Shown piece by piece: positions 16,034 through 27,355 of a stretch of 64,000 bases of DNA (the stretch's first letter is position 1; every line of letters starts with the position of its first letter). Below the pieces are notes generated by a model, which did no database searches, was not told the origin of the DNA, and saw nothing but the letters and a program-made list of their open reading frames with translations. Origin of the DNA: Acidimicrobiia bacterium (lineage in GTDB: Bacteria > Actinomycetota > Acidimicrobiia > Spongiisociales > UBA5794); NCBI GenBank assembly GCA_026985095.1, contig JALSQW010000008.1:1-64000 (forward strand). Reading direction: 5' to 3'. Position numbers and translations under genes: made by a program.

Positions 16034-17290
16034 TCAGACAGCCTCGCCCTTTCGGTACCGGAGCCCGTCGGCCGCAGGCATCCGCAGACGCTGGGTGGCG
16101 ATCGCCAGAACGAGCAGGGTCACCAGGTACGGGGTGGCGGCCACGACCTGCGACGGGACCGAATCGGTCGTGATGTACCACGTGAAGAACAGCACCCCGA
16201 AGATGCCCTCGAAGATCGCCGGCGTGTACCGCCGGCGGATCGCGGACCACACCGCCAGGAGGACCAGCACGATCGCCACCGCCAACAACAACGCGTGGAC
16301 GGCCTCGTTCTGACGCAGGCGCAGCGCATCGGCGTAGCCGAACAGGGTGGACCCGACCATCGTCCCCACCGGGTTCCAGTTCCCGAAGATCATCGCCGCC
16401 AGACCGAGGAAGCCACGTCCGGCCGTCATACCCTCCCGGTAGATGCCGGCCTGAACGACCACCAGATAGGCGCCGCCGAGACCGGCCAGCGCCCCCGAGA
16501 TGACCACGCCGTAGTACTTCATCCTCAGGACGGGGACGCCGAGGGACTCGGCCGCGTAGGGGTTCTCGCCGCAGGACCGCAACCGGAGTCCCCAGGCGGT
16601 GCGCCACAGCACCCACCACGACAACGGGACGATGGCCAGGCCGATCACCGTCAGCCACGACAGGTTGGAGGTGAGCCCGGCGATGATCCCGGAGGCATCC
16701 GACACGAAGAAGATCCGTTTCGCCTCCAGCCAGTTGAAGAAGTCCGAGATCACGGGGACGTCGAACGTCGCGATCTGCGACTTGATGCCCGGCGACTGGG
16801 TGGCGCCCCCGCCGCTCTCGGGCGTGTAGGTCACCACCGACAGGAACCGCATCGAACCGGCCGCGAGGATGTTGATCGCGACCCCCGACACGATGTGATC
16901 GACGGCGAAGGTCACCGTGGCGATGGCGTGGATGAGGCCGAACACCGCTCCGCCGGCGACACCGAGCAGCACTCCCTGCCACGGGCCATAGCTCCAGCCC
17001 GCCCATGCCCCGAACCAGGTCCCGGCGATCATCATGCCTTCGAGACCGATGTTGACGATGCCGGAGCGTTCCGAGAACATGCCGCCCAGGCCCGCCAGCA
17101 TGATGGGCACCGACAGCCGGAGCGCCGCCGCCCAGGTCCCGGAGGTGGTCAGCTCGCTCGTGTCCGAGACGCTCTGGACGACGGCCAGCAGCAGCACCCC
17201 ACCGATGATCAGCGCAGCGAGCCGCATCCAGCGGTTCGCTGCCCATGCCGGCGCCGAGGAGGTCTCGATCTCGGTTCGCATGTCGGTCAC
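16034..17290 (-). CDS. BMP-type nucleoside ABC transporter, permease 2 (NupQ/YufQ-like)
   Basis: This is an inner-membrane permease of the ribose/BMP class of ABC importers. The 418 residues have about ten hydrophobic segments and the family sequence MLAGLGGMFSERSGIVNIGLEG (split here for length: GGMFSERSG then VNIGLEG), with the coupling-loop region NPYAAESLGVPV, in which EAA-like contacts to the ATPase are made. A long insertion of about 40 residues after the fourth helix is present. GTG 17290 overlaps the stop of the partner permease by four bases (GTGA). Known relatives import purine and pyrimidine nucleosides. Confidence 0.9.
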   Translation of the reverse strand: MTDMRTEIETSSAPAWAANRWMRLAALIIGGVLLLAVVQSVSDTSELTTSGTWAAALRLSVPIMLAGLGGMFSERSGIVNIGLEGMMIAGTWFGAWAGWSYGPWQGVLLGVAGGAVFGLIHAIATVTFAVDHIVSGVAINILAAGSMRFLSVVTYTPESGGGATQSPGIKSQIATFDVPVISDFFNWLEAKRIFFVSDASGIIAGLTSNLSWLTVIGLAIVPLSWWVLWRTAWGLRLRSCGENPYAAESLGVPVLRMKYYGVVISGALAGLGGAYLVVVQAGIYREGMTAGRGFLGLAAMIFGNWNPVGTMVGSTLFGYADALRLRQNEAVHALLLAVAIVLVLLAVWSAIRRRYTPAIFEGIFGVLFFTWYITTDSVPSQVVAATPYLVTLLVLAIATQRLRMPAADGLRYRKGEAV

Positions 17291-18396
17291 GCGGCCGCTC
17301 CTTCCACCGCTTCCCTGGTGGCCTCCGCCGCGGATCTGATCTCGAGACGTTCGATGAACCGGTTCACCACCTCGTAGGCGATGACGACCGCCAACACGAC
17401 GACACCCTGCATGATCGTGACGACCTCCTTCGGGGTGTCCTTCAGATCAAGGATCAGCGCCGAACGATCCATGAATCCGAACAGCAACGCCCCCAGTGCC
17501 ATCCCGACCGGATGGTTCCGACCCAGCAGCGCCACCGCGATCCCGTTGAACCCGAGGTTGCGGGGGAAGTCCTGGGTGTACGACTGGAGGTTGCCGAACA
17601 CCGCAGCCAGGCCGACGAGACCGGCGACGCCGCCGGAGATCAGCATCGTGTTCATGATCATGCGGTTCGGGTCGACCCCTGCCATCCGCGCCGCGCCGGG
17701 GTTGATGCCCGAGGCCCGCAGCTCGTACCCGAAACGGGTCCGCCACACCAGCAGGTAATAGAAGACCCCCACGACGATGGCGAACACCGCGAAGCCGTGG
17801 AGGTCGATTCCTCGCGGCTCGGAGAACCCGAGCGCCCCGAAGAGCCAGTTCAGGTTCGGGAGCTGACCCGACGGTGGGAGCGGCGGGGTCGCCAGGTTGA
17901 GGCTCGACCCGTTGGGATCCTTGAAGTAGTTGAGCAACAGGAAGGCGATCACGCTGAAGCCGATGAAGTTCAACATGATCGTCGAGATCACCTCATGGAC
18001 GCCCCGGGTGACCTTCAGGGCGCCGGCGATCCCCGACCAGGTCATCCCCACGATGATCGCCACGGCCAAGATGACGGCGATGTGCAGCGGTGCCCACAGG
18101 ACGATGTTGCCGCCGACCCAACCCGCGAACAGCGCCGCGAGCAGGTACTGGCCTTCGACGCCGATGTTGAACAGCCCCATCTGGAAACCGACCGCGACCG
18201 CGACCGCCGAGATGTACAACGGAACGGCCCGGTTGATCATCGACGCCACCGACGTGGAGGTCCGAGCGAAGTCCCACATCGCCCCGAACGCCGTGATCGG
18301 GCTGCGACCGACGAGCATCAACGCGATCGACGCCACGATGAGCGAGAACACGATCGCCGAGATCGGCGCCAACGACGCCAGCAGGATCCGCCTCAT
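17287..18396 (-). CDS. BMP-type nucleoside ABC transporter, permease 1 (NupP/YufP-like)
   Basis: The 369-residue permease starts MRRILLASLAPISAIVFSL and has about nine to ten hydrophobic segments. GLFNIGVEGQYLLAALFAG is the typical signature of the BMP-class permeases, and ASGINPGAARMAGVDPNRM is the cytoplasmic loop expected to contact the ATPase. It pairs with the downstream permease to form a heterodimeric channel. ATG 18396 overlaps the ATPase stop by four bases (18393-18396), so the ATPase and both permeases are translated as a coupled series. Confidence 0.92.
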   Translation of the reverse strand: MRRILLASLAPISAIVFSLIVASIALMLVGRSPITAFGAMWDFARTSTSVASMINRAVPLYISAVAVAVGFQMGLFNIGVEGQYLLAALFAGWVGGNIVLWAPLHIAVILAVAIIVGMTWSGIAGALKVTRGVHEVISTIMLNFIGFSVIAFLLLNYFKDPNGSSLNLATPPLPPSGQLPNLNWLFGALGFSEPRGIDLHGFAVFAIVVGVFYYLLVWRTRFGYELRASGINPGAARMAGVDPNRMIMNTMLISGGVAGLVGLAAVFGNLQSYTQDFPRNLGFNGIAVALLGRNHPVGMALGALLFGFMDRSALILDLKDTPKEVVTIMQGVVVLAVVIAYEVVNRFIERLEIRSAAEATREAVEGAAA

Positions 18397-19916
18397 CGGC
18401 TCACCCCCACACCCGTCATGTACGCCCCGAGCTCGTCGGGGGTCACGGTTCGAGGGTCGAGCTGGGCGACGAACCGGCCACGGAAGATGACGTACAGCGT
18501 GTCGGACAGCCCGAGGAGCTCCTCGAGGTCGGCGGAGATGAGGAGCACGGCGAGTCCGGCCCTCCGAGCGTTGCGGATCTCGTCCCACACGTCGGCCTGG
18601 GCCCCGACGTCGATCCCACGGGTCGGGTGGGCAGCGACCAGGAGGCTCGGTTCGGCGATCATCTCCCGACCGACGATGAGCTTCTGCTGGTTGCCGCCCG
18701 ACAGCGCCACCGCCGGGACGTCGGGACCCGGAGCGATCACCCCGAACCGGTCGATGATCTCGGCCGTCCGGTCCCTGGCACCCTTCTTGTCGACCCACGG
18801 GCCCTTCGCGTACGGGACCAACCACTGGTGACCCAACATGGCGTTCTCCCACAGTGGAGCGGGAAGGAGCAGACCTTGGCGGTGGCGATCGGCAGGGATG
18901 ATCCCCACCCCTGCTCCCCGGCGATCACGGGTCGAAGCTTCGGTGATGTCCGAGCCGGCCAGCGAGATCGAGCCCGCATCGGCCCGGCGGACACCGAGCA
19001 GCGTGTCGACGAGCGCCGACTGGCCGTTCCCCTCGACCCCTGCCACCCCGACCACTTCGCCGCGGTGGATGTCGAAGGTGATGTCCTCGATGTCCCAACG
19101 CCCGTCCTCGTTGCGCGACCCGAGGCCGACGACCGACAGCTCCACGACGTCGGTGACCGTCGACTCGGTGGTCTCGGGGGTCGGCAACTCGCTTCCGACC
19201 ATCAGCTCGGCGAGCTGATGGACGTCCACGTCCGCCGGGGACACGGTGGCGACCGTGCGGCCCTGCCGCATCACGGTGATCGAGTCGGCGATGGCCAGCA
19301 CCTCCTCGAGCTTGTGGGAGATGAACAGGATGGTGACCCCTTCGTCCTTCAGGCGGCGGAGGTTCTTGAACAGCTCGTCGACCTCCTGGGGTACGAGCAC
19401 CGCGGTGGGCTCGTCGAGGATGAGGATGTCGGCGCCCCGGTAGAGGACCTTCAGGATCTCCACCCGCTGGCGCTCGCCGACGGTGAGGGTCTCGACGAGC
19501 TCGTCGGGGTCGAGGGGCATCCCGTAGAGCGACCCGAGCTCGACGATCCGCGTGCGAGCCGACTCGAAATCCAGGGCGGGGCCACGGCGCGGCTCGGAGC
19601 CGAGAACCAGGTTCTCGAGGACGGTGAGGTTGTCGGCGAGCATAAAGTGCTGATGGACCATGCCGATCCCCCGGGCGATGGCGTCCTTCGGGGAGCGGAA
19701 GTGGACGACGTCGCCTCTGATGCGGATGACCCCGTCGTCGGGGCTCTGCATCCCGTAGAGGATCTTCATCAACGTGGACTTGCCGGCGCCGTTCTCGCCG
19801 ACGATGGCGTGGATCTCTCCTTCGCGCACGGTCAGGTCGACGTCGTCGTTGGCGACCACACCGGGGAAGGTCTTGGTGATGCCCTCCAGCTCGACCGCGT
19901 CGCGCGGCTCGGTCAC
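18393..19916 (-). CDS. BMP-type nucleoside ABC transporter, duplicated ATPase (NupO/YufO-like)
   Basis: The 507-residue protein has two ABC domains, as in RbsA-type importers. The first has Walker A GENGAGKST, an atypical signature TVGERQRVEIL and Walker B LILDEPTAVL. The second has a divergent Walker A (GVEGNGQSA), signature LSGGNQQKL and Walker B LLVAAHPTRGID, in which the usual Asp-Glu is replaced by Ala-His, so it is likely poor at hydrolysis, as is common in this class. GTG 19916 follows GGGAGG; a longer reading to 19946 is possible. A strong hairpin separates it from the upstream lipoprotein gene. Confidence 0.93.
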   Translation of the reverse strand: MTEPRDAVELEGITKTFPGVVANDDVDLTVREGEIHAIVGENGAGKSTLMKILYGMQSPDDGVIRIRGDVVHFRSPKDAIARGIGMVHQHFMLADNLTVLENLVLGSEPRRGPALDFESARTRIVELGSLYGMPLDPDELVETLTVGERQRVEILKVLYRGADILILDEPTAVLVPQEVDELFKNLRRLKDEGVTILFISHKLEEVLAIADSITVMRQGRTVATVSPADVDVHQLAELMVGSELPTPETTESTVTDVVELSVVGLGSRNEDGRWDIEDITFDIHRGEVVGVAGVEGNGQSALVDTLLGVRRADAGSISLAGSDITEASTRDRRGAGVGIIPADRHRQGLLLPAPLWENAMLGHQWLVPYAKGPWVDKKGARDRTAEIIDRFGVIAPGPDVPAVALSGGNQQKLIVGREMIAEPSLLVAAHPTRGIDVGAQADVWDEIRNARRAGLAVLLISADLEELLGLSDTLYVIFRGRFVAQLDPRTVTPDELGAYMTGVGVSR

Positions 19917-19943
19917 GCTTCCCTCCCCGTCCGACGATCCATG

Positions 19944-19986
19944 CACGACAGTGGGCCCGAGGCTAGCGCCTCGGGCCCACGTCGTG
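19944..19986 (-). terminator. Intercistronic hairpin between BMP lipoprotein and ATPase genes
   Basis: GTGGGCCCGAGGC (19951-19963) pairs perfectly with its complement at 19968-19980 around the loop TAGC. A further CACGAC/GTCGTG pair (19944-19949 with 19981-19986) extends it past one bulged A. A 13-bp GC stem in this place would act as a partial terminator or 3' mRNA stabiliser, giving more binding protein than ATPase and permease. No U-run follows. Confidence 0.75.
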
Positions 19987-20003
19987 TCGCATCGGACGGT
20001 CGG

Positions 20004-21146
20004 TCACTCGAGCGTATCGGGAACCGTCACCATGCCGTCGATGATCTTCTGCTTCAGCTCCTCGAGCTGCGGCACGATGTCGTCGACGAAGCCACCGGAG
20101 GTGGAATAGCCGACACCGTCGGCCTTCACGTCGAAGACCGTGATCGGATCCTGGGGAACCTCCTCGACGAAGTTCTTGATCGTCGTGTACACGGCCACGT
20201 CGACCCGCTTGAGCATCGACGTCATCACGTAGTCGCGGAGCTCGGGATCGACGGTGTTGTACTGATCGGAGTCGACGCCGATGCCCCAGACCTTGGAGCC
20301 GCCCTGCTCGGTGAACTCCTTGGCCGCCTGGAACAGGCCCGTGCCGGAACCACCCGCGGCGTGGTACACGACGTCGGCCCCCTGCTCGAACATGGCCAGC
20401 GCCGCTTCCTTCCCCTTCGCCGGGTCGTTGAAGCCCGAGAAGTCCGGCGGCTCGGTCAGGTAGGTGCTCAGGATCTCGATGTCCGGCTTGACGTACTCGG
20501 CGCCGAAGCGGTACCCCGCCTCGAACTTGTTGATGAGGCCGATGTTGACCCCGCCGATGAAGCCGATCGTGCCGGTCTGTGACTTCAGCGCCGCGGCGGC
20601 GCCGACGAGCGCAGAGCCCTCATGCTCGGCGAAGACCAACGACAGGACGTTCGGCTGCTCGACCACCGAGTCGACGATGGCGAAGGTGGTGTCGGGGAAA
20701 TCCTGCGCCACCCGATCGACGCCTTCGGCGAAGGCGAAACCGATCGCGAAGATCGGATCGAAGCCACCTTCGGCCAGCAGCCGCAGGTTCTCCTCCCGGT
20801 TCTCGCCTCCGGCGGTCGGCTCGAGCTCCTGCACCTCGATGCCGAACTCCTCCTTGGCCCGGTCGAGACCTGCCGCCGCGGAGTCGTTGAACGACTTGTC
20901 GCCGCGGCCGCCGATGTCGTAGGCCATCCCGACCTTGACACCTTCGCCAGGCATCCCGGCGGGCTCGGTCGTGGTGGTGGTCGACGCGCCCGGTGCGGCG
21001 GTCGTCGTGGTGGTGGTTTCGGTACCGCCGGTCGCAGCCGTGCTGGTGGTGGTCTCGTTGGTGCCACCGCCGCACGCTGCAGCGACCAGCGCGAAGGCGA
21101 GCATGAGAGCGACGTAGACGCCCTTCCGCATGAACCTCGTGCGCAT
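20004..21146 (-). CDS. BMP-family nucleoside-binding lipoprotein
   Basis: The extracytoplasmic binding protein of the importer. The 380 residues begin with a basic start, a hydrophobic stretch and a lipobox ending in Cys25 (LVAAAC), followed by a Thr-rich linker of about 40 residues. The binding domain opens VKVGMAYDIGGRGDKSFND, the signature of the PnrA/Med/BMP family, and later has FAEHEGSALVGAAAAL and GFIGGVNIGLINKFEAGY. The family binds purine or pyrimidine nucleosides. ATG 21146 has GAAAGG upstream; ATG 21131 is an alternative. It is the first gene of the ABC operon. Confidence 0.93.
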   Translation of the reverse strand: MRTRFMRKGVYVALMLAFALVAAACGGGTNETTTSTAATGGTETTTTTTAAPGASTTTTTEPAGMPGEGVKVGMAYDIGGRGDKSFNDSAAAGLDRAKEEFGIEVQELEPTAGGENREENLRLLAEGGFDPIFAIGFAFAEGVDRVAQDFPDTTFAIVDSVVEQPNVLSLVFAEHEGSALVGAAAALKSQTGTIGFIGGVNIGLINKFEAGYRFGAEYVKPDIEILSTYLTEPPDFSGFNDPAKGKEAALAMFEQGADVVYHAAGGSGTGLFQAAKEFTEQGGSKVWGIGVDSDQYNTVDPELRDYVMTSMLKRVDVAVYTTIKNFVEEVPQDPITVFDVKADGVGYSTSGGFVDDIVPQLEELKQKIIDGMVTVPDTLE

Positions 21147-21208
21147 AGGATCGAACCTTTCGTTCGTCTACAGGAAAGTGCCCCGCTGAGCCGGGGCGGA
21201 CCCGGCGC

Positions 21209-21214
21209 AGTCTA
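21209..21214 (-). promoter_or_regulatory. Putative -10 element (TAGACT) of the BMP operon
   Basis: TAGACT on the minus strand lies 62 bases before the lipoprotein ATG. A small hairpin (GCCCCG/CGGGGC, 21180-21197) falls in the predicted leader. No good -35 is seen. Confidence 0.35.
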
Positions 21215-21249
21215 GGGCCCTGAACACCAACTCGCATCGTCGGACGCGG

Positions 21250-21276
21250 CTTCGCCGGCCCGATGGGCCGGCGAAG
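21250..21276 (-). terminator. Hairpin terminator of clpC
   Basis: CTTCGCCGGCCC (21250-21261) pairs perfectly with GGGCCGGCGAAG (21265-21276) around a three-base loop. It begins 28 bases after the clpC stop on the minus strand. A T-tract is absent, as is usual for high-GC actinobacterial terminators. Confidence 0.75.
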
Positions 21277-21303
21277 CTCGATCGTGCCCGGTCGACGTCC
21301 GGG

Positions 21304-23799
<2,496 letters not shown>

Positions 23800-23825
23800 G
23801 CTCGTTAACCTCTGTTTCACTCGGG

Positions 23826-23841
23826 GTCGGCACGTGCCGAC
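23826..23841. promoter_or_regulatory. Operator-like perfect palindrome in the clpC leader
   Basis: GTCGGCACGTGCCGAC reads the same on both strands over 16 bases with a CACGTG core. It lies nine bases downstream of the clpC -10 (23851-23856), so it begins near +4 of the transcript and would block a polymerase if bound. It is not the ClgR-type site I would expect at an actinobacterial clp promoter. Confidence 0.5.
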
Positions 23842-23850
23842 GCCTCGTCG

Positions 23851-23856
23851 AGTATA
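23851..23856 (-). promoter_or_regulatory. clpC -10 element (TATACT)
   Basis: TATACT, five of six matches to the sigma-70 consensus, lies 51 bases before GTG 23799 on the minus strand. The hexamer 17 bases further up is CCGGAC, so there is no normal -35; an activator may be needed. Confidence 0.55.
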
Positions 23857-24005
23857 GGTCCCGACCCCCCGTAGTCCGGGGTCGTTCGCGCCGGTTCCGA
23901 TGATCCCGTCGGCGGGACGAGCGCTCCGACAAGGAGCAGGAGACCGGCGAGCCGCGCCCCACGTCGGTGGAGATCGGAGCCTCCCGCTACCGGCAACGGC
24001 GGAGC

Positions 24006-24011
24006 TACCAT
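24006..24011 (+). promoter_or_regulatory. Putative -10 element (TACCAT) of the polyprenyl synthase gene
   Basis: TACCAT is followed by 27 bases to TTG 24039, with GGAG at 24030-24033 as ribosome site. This favours TTG 24039 over GTG 23967, which lies upstream of the promoter. Confidence 0.4.
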
Positions 24012-24038
24012 CGGCATTCCCTTCTCCATGGAGCCACC

Positions 24039-25034
24039 TTGGAAAGTCCGATCTTCCGGGATCTCGTTCCCCTCCCCCGGGTCTGGGAACGCCTCGAGCA
24101 GGTCGAGGCGCGCCTCATGGAGGTCACCGAATCGCCCGGTTCGCCGTTCCTGACCGACATCGCGCAGCATCTCCTCAAGGCCGGGGGGAAGCGCTACCGG
24201 CCGCTCCTGGCCCAGGTCGCCGCCGAACTGGGCCCCGAGGAGGGCTCGGGGCCGATCGAAGCCGGCGTCGCCGTCGAGCTGGTCCATGTCGGATCGCTGT
24301 ACCACGACGATGTGATCGACGAGGCGGAAGCCCGCCGCGGAGAGATATCGGTCAACCACAACTGGACCAACACCGTGGCGATCCTCGCCGGCGACTTCCT
24401 GCTCGCCCGAGCCTCGGAGGTGGCGGCACCCCTCGGGGAGGAAGCCGTCGCGCTCATCGCCCGGACGTACGCCACGTTGTGTGAGGGGCAGGTCCAAGAG
24501 CTCCAGTACGAAGGCGATCTCGCCCATGGCATCGAGGGGTACCTCCAGGTCATCGGAGGCAAGACCGCGAGCCTCATCCGCACGTCGGCCCGGCTGGGGG
24601 CGATCACCGGCGGCGCCGACCGCGCGGACGTCGAGGCGATCTCCGAATGGGCATGGGAGATGGGCCTGGTCTTCCAGATCGCCGACGACGTGCTCGACCT
24701 GATCGCGTCGGACGACTGGCTGGGCAAGCCGGCCGGTTCGGACATCGGCGAGGGCGTCTACACCCTGCCCGTGCTCCTGGCGGCTCGGGGCCCCGACGGG
24801 GAACGCATCGCCGAGCTCCTCACTCCCGAAGCGCCGACCGACCCCGACACGATCGCCGAGGTGATCGGGCTCGTGATCGACGGCGGGTACGTCGACCGGG
24901 CGCTCGACGACGCCGTCGAGCGGCTGCGCACCGCCGAGAAGGCCGCAGACCGGATCGCCGACCCGAGACTGCGTGAGGTCCTGGGCAACCTCGACCGCTA
25001 TCTCCTCGACCGGGTCGAGCTGGCCCGCGGGTGA
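24039..25034 (+). CDS. Polyprenyl (heptaprenyl/octaprenyl-type) diphosphate synthase
   Basis: This trans-prenyltransferase condenses isopentenyl diphosphate onto an allylic primer to make a long prenyl chain, likely the menaquinone side chain. The 331 residues contain GGKRYRPLL, the first Asp-rich motif HDDVIDEAEARRG, and the second, QIADDVLDL. Residues before the first DD motif (SLYHDD) are small and fit a long-chain enzyme, but product length cannot be set by eye. TTG 24039 is chosen on GGAG and a -10 just upstream. It is divergent from clpC and convergent with lysS. Confidence 0.88.
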   Translation: MESPIFRDLVPLPRVWERLEQVEARLMEVTESPGSPFLTDIAQHLLKAGGKRYRPLLAQVAAELGPEEGSGPIEAGVAVELVHVGSLYHDDVIDEAEARRGEISVNHNWTNTVAILAGDFLLARASEVAAPLGEEAVALIARTYATLCEGQVQELQYEGDLAHGIEGYLQVIGGKTASLIRTSARLGAITGGADRADVEAISEWAWEMGLVFQIADDVLDLIASDDWLGKPAGSDIGEGVYTLPVLLAARGPDGERIAELLTPEAPTDPDTIAEVIGLVIDGGYVDRALDDAVERLRTAEKAADRIADPRLREVLGNLDRYLLDRVELARG

Positions 25035-25052
25035 CGACCGGCGCGTTCGCGC

Positions 25053-26585
25053 TCAGGTCCCCTCCGGCCGCATCGCCGGGAACAGGAGGACCTCCCTGAT
25101 GCTGGCCTGGTCGGTGAGCAGCATGACGAGCCGGTCGACCCCGATCCCGAGCCCGCCGGTGGGTGGCATGCCGTACTCGAGGGCGCGGAGGAAGTCCTCG
25201 TCGATGGGGTGGGCCTCCTCGTCGCCCATCGCCCGTGCCGCCTTCTGCTCCTCGAACCGGCGACGCTGATCCAGCGGGTCGTTCAGCTCGCTGAACGCGT
25301 TGGCGAGCTCCCGACCGGCGACGATCAACTCGAACCGCTCCGTGAGGCCAGGTTCGCTCCGATGCGCCCGGGCCAGCGGCGAGATCTCCATGGGGTAGTC
25401 GTAGACGAAGGTCGGCTGCACGAGGGTCCGTTCGACATGCTCCTCGAACACCTCGTTGATGATCTTGCCCACTCCCCAACTCGGCTCGACGGAGATCCCG
25501 AGGTCCTCGGCGAGGCCGGCGGCCGCGTCGCGATCCATGGACAGCTCGAACCGCACTCCGGTGACCTCGGCCACCGCATCGAGCATCGTGACCCGGCGCC
25601 ACGGCGGGGCGAAGTCGAGGGTGTCCCCCTGGTAGGTGACGAGCCGGTCGCCGAGGACCTCGTCGACGACCTCGACCAGGACGTTCTCCACGAGGTTCAT
25701 GACGTCGTGGTAGTCGGCGTATGCGACGTAGGCCTCGAGCATCGTGAACTCGGGGTTGTGTCGAGGCGACAAGCCTTCGTTGCGGAAGACCCGACCCAAC
25801 TCGTAGACCTTCCCGAGTCCACCGACGATGAGCCGTTTCAGGTGCAGCTCCTCGGCGATGCGCAGGTACATGTCCTGGTCGAGGGCGTTGTGGTGGGTCA
25901 CGAAGGGTCGGGCGAGGGCTCCGCCCGCCTCGATCTGGAGGACGGGCGTCTCCACCTCCAGGAAGCCTCGACGGTCGAACGCTCCGCGCAGCTCGCGGAC
26001 GATGCGGCTCCTGGCGACCGCCGTGTCCCTCGCCCGCTCGTTGACGATCAGGTCCACGTAGCGGCGACGGTGCCGTTCCTCGACATCTCGGAGGCCGTGC
26101 CACTTCTCGGGCAGCGGGCGGAGCGACTTGGCGAGGAGCACGAAGCGCGACACCGCCACCGACAGTTCTCCCCGCTTGGTGGTGATGACCTCTCCCTCGA
26201 CGCCGATCCAGTCGCCGATGTCGAGGTCCCGGAAGGCCTCGAGGTCCTCCTCGCCGAGGATCTGACGTTGGGCGAACAACTGGATCCGACCGGTCTCGTC
26301 CTGCAACACGCCGAAGACGAGCTTGCCGATGTCGCGCCGGCCGACGAGCCGCCCGGCGACCCGGACGACCCGACCGGTACTCGAGGCCGGTCCGAGGTCG
26401 GCGTGGTCGGCATGCAGCTCGGCGGCGGTGACGTCGGGGACGAACGCGCCAACCGGATACGGCTCGATCCCCCTGGCCCGGTAGCGCTCCAGCTTGGCGA
26501 GTCGTTGCGCCGTCAACGGATGGGCGGACAACTCCGACGTGTCGTCGGCGAGCGTCGCGGCGCCGTCGGTGGTTGCCTCGCTCAT
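25053..26585 (-). CDS. lysS: Lysyl-tRNA synthetase (class II)
   Basis: The enzyme charges tRNA-Lys. The 510 residues have an N-terminal OB-fold anticodon domain (about 60-180) and a class II catalytic domain with motif 1 (FLEVETPVLQ), motif 2 (RVFRNEGLSPRHNPEFTMLE) split over the usual loop, and motif 3 (GLGIGVDRLVMLLTD). An upstream extension of this frame overlaps coaX and panC and is not real; ATG 26585 overlaps the coaX stop by four bases. It is the last gene of a long leftward run beginning at tilS or DUF2342. Confidence 0.96.
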   Translation of the reverse strand: MSEATTDGAATLADDTSELSAHPLTAQRLAKLERYRARGIEPYPVGAFVPDVTAAELHADHADLGPASSTGRVVRVAGRLVGRRDIGKLVFGVLQDETGRIQLFAQRQILGEEDLEAFRDLDIGDWIGVEGEVITTKRGELSVAVSRFVLLAKSLRPLPEKWHGLRDVEERHRRRYVDLIVNERARDTAVARSRIVRELRGAFDRRGFLEVETPVLQIEAGGALARPFVTHHNALDQDMYLRIAEELHLKRLIVGGLGKVYELGRVFRNEGLSPRHNPEFTMLEAYVAYADYHDVMNLVENVLVEVVDEVLGDRLVTYQGDTLDFAPPWRRVTMLDAVAEVTGVRFELSMDRDAAAGLAEDLGISVEPSWGVGKIINEVFEEHVERTLVQPTFVYDYPMEISPLARAHRSEPGLTERFELIVAGRELANAFSELNDPLDQRRRFEEQKAARAMGDEEAHPIDEDFLRALEYGMPPTGGLGIGVDRLVMLLTDQASIREVLLFPAMRPEGT

Positions 26586-27355
26586 GGATCCTCGCGGTTC
26601 AGGGAGTAGATGATCCGGAGACCCTCCAAGGTGAGGTACTCGTCGACCGTCTCGACGCTCCGGCAGTACGGAACGATGGTAGACGCGAGGCCTCCGGTGG
26701 CGATCCGGGTGGCGTCGGTGCCGAGCGCCTCGACGAGCCGCTCCATGACGCCGTCCACCAGTCCGGCGTGGCCGTAGAGCGCGCCGGACTGGATGGCCTC
26801 GACGGTGCCCTTGCCGATCGGGGAGCGCGGGGCCACGAACTCGACGGTCCGCAGGGCAGCCGTTCCTCCGATGAGGGCGTTGGTCGAGATCTCCAACCCG
26901 GCGGCGATGACCCCGCCCAGGTAGTCGCCGTCCGGCCCGACCACATCGAAGTTCGTCGAGGTGCCGAAGTCCACGACGATCACGGGGGTGCCGTATCGAG
27001 CGCGGGCAGCCACGGAGTTGACGATGCGGTCTGCGCCCACCTCCCGTGGGTTGTCGATGTGGATCGGCATCCCGGTACGGACCCCGGGCTCGACGACGAC
27101 CAGGGGGCCGTCGCTGAGGGCGGGTCCGACCAGCCGGAAGGTGGCGGTCAGTGCCGGCACCACCGACGACAGGGCGACGCCCGCGATATCGGACCGCGCG
27201 AAGCCGTCCATGGCGAGGACCCCGAGGAGCTCCCAGCGAAGCTCGTCGGCGGTACGGGTACGGTCGGTGCCGAAGCGCCAATGCCCGACGAGCTCGTCCC
27301 CGTCGAACATGCCGAGGGCGATCTGCGTGTTGCCCACGTCGATGGTCAGCAGCAT
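26582..27355 (-). CDS. coaX: Type III pantothenate kinase
   Basis: CoaX phosphorylates pantothenate, the first step of coenzyme A synthesis. The 257 residues start MLLTIDVGNTQIALGMF, the ASKHA phosphate-1 motif, then have the pantothenate-binding GADRIVN, the VDFGTSTNFDVV phosphate-2 motif, and GGLAST near the end. It overlaps panC by ten bases and lysS by four, so pantothenate synthesis and phosphorylation are coupled. panD, which sits between panC and coaX in mycobacteria, is missing here. Confidence 0.95.
   Translation of the reverse strand: MLLTIDVGNTQIALGMFDGDELVGHWRFGTDRTRTADELRWELLGVLAMDGFARSDIAGVALSSVVPALTATFRLVGPALSDGPLVVVEPGVRTGMPIHIDNPREVGADRIVNSVAARARYGTPVIVVDFGTSTNFDVVGPDGDYLGGVIAAGLEISTNALIGGTAALRTVEFVAPRSPIGKGTVEAIQSGALYGHAGLVDGVMERLVEALGTDATRIATGGLASTIVPYCRSVETVDEYLTLEGLRIIYSLNREDP

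Noticed and set aside
23967..24038. N-terminal extension of the polyprenyl synthase from GTG 23967
   Set aside because: It lies upstream of a likely -10 (TACCAT) and has no ribosome site or family similarity.
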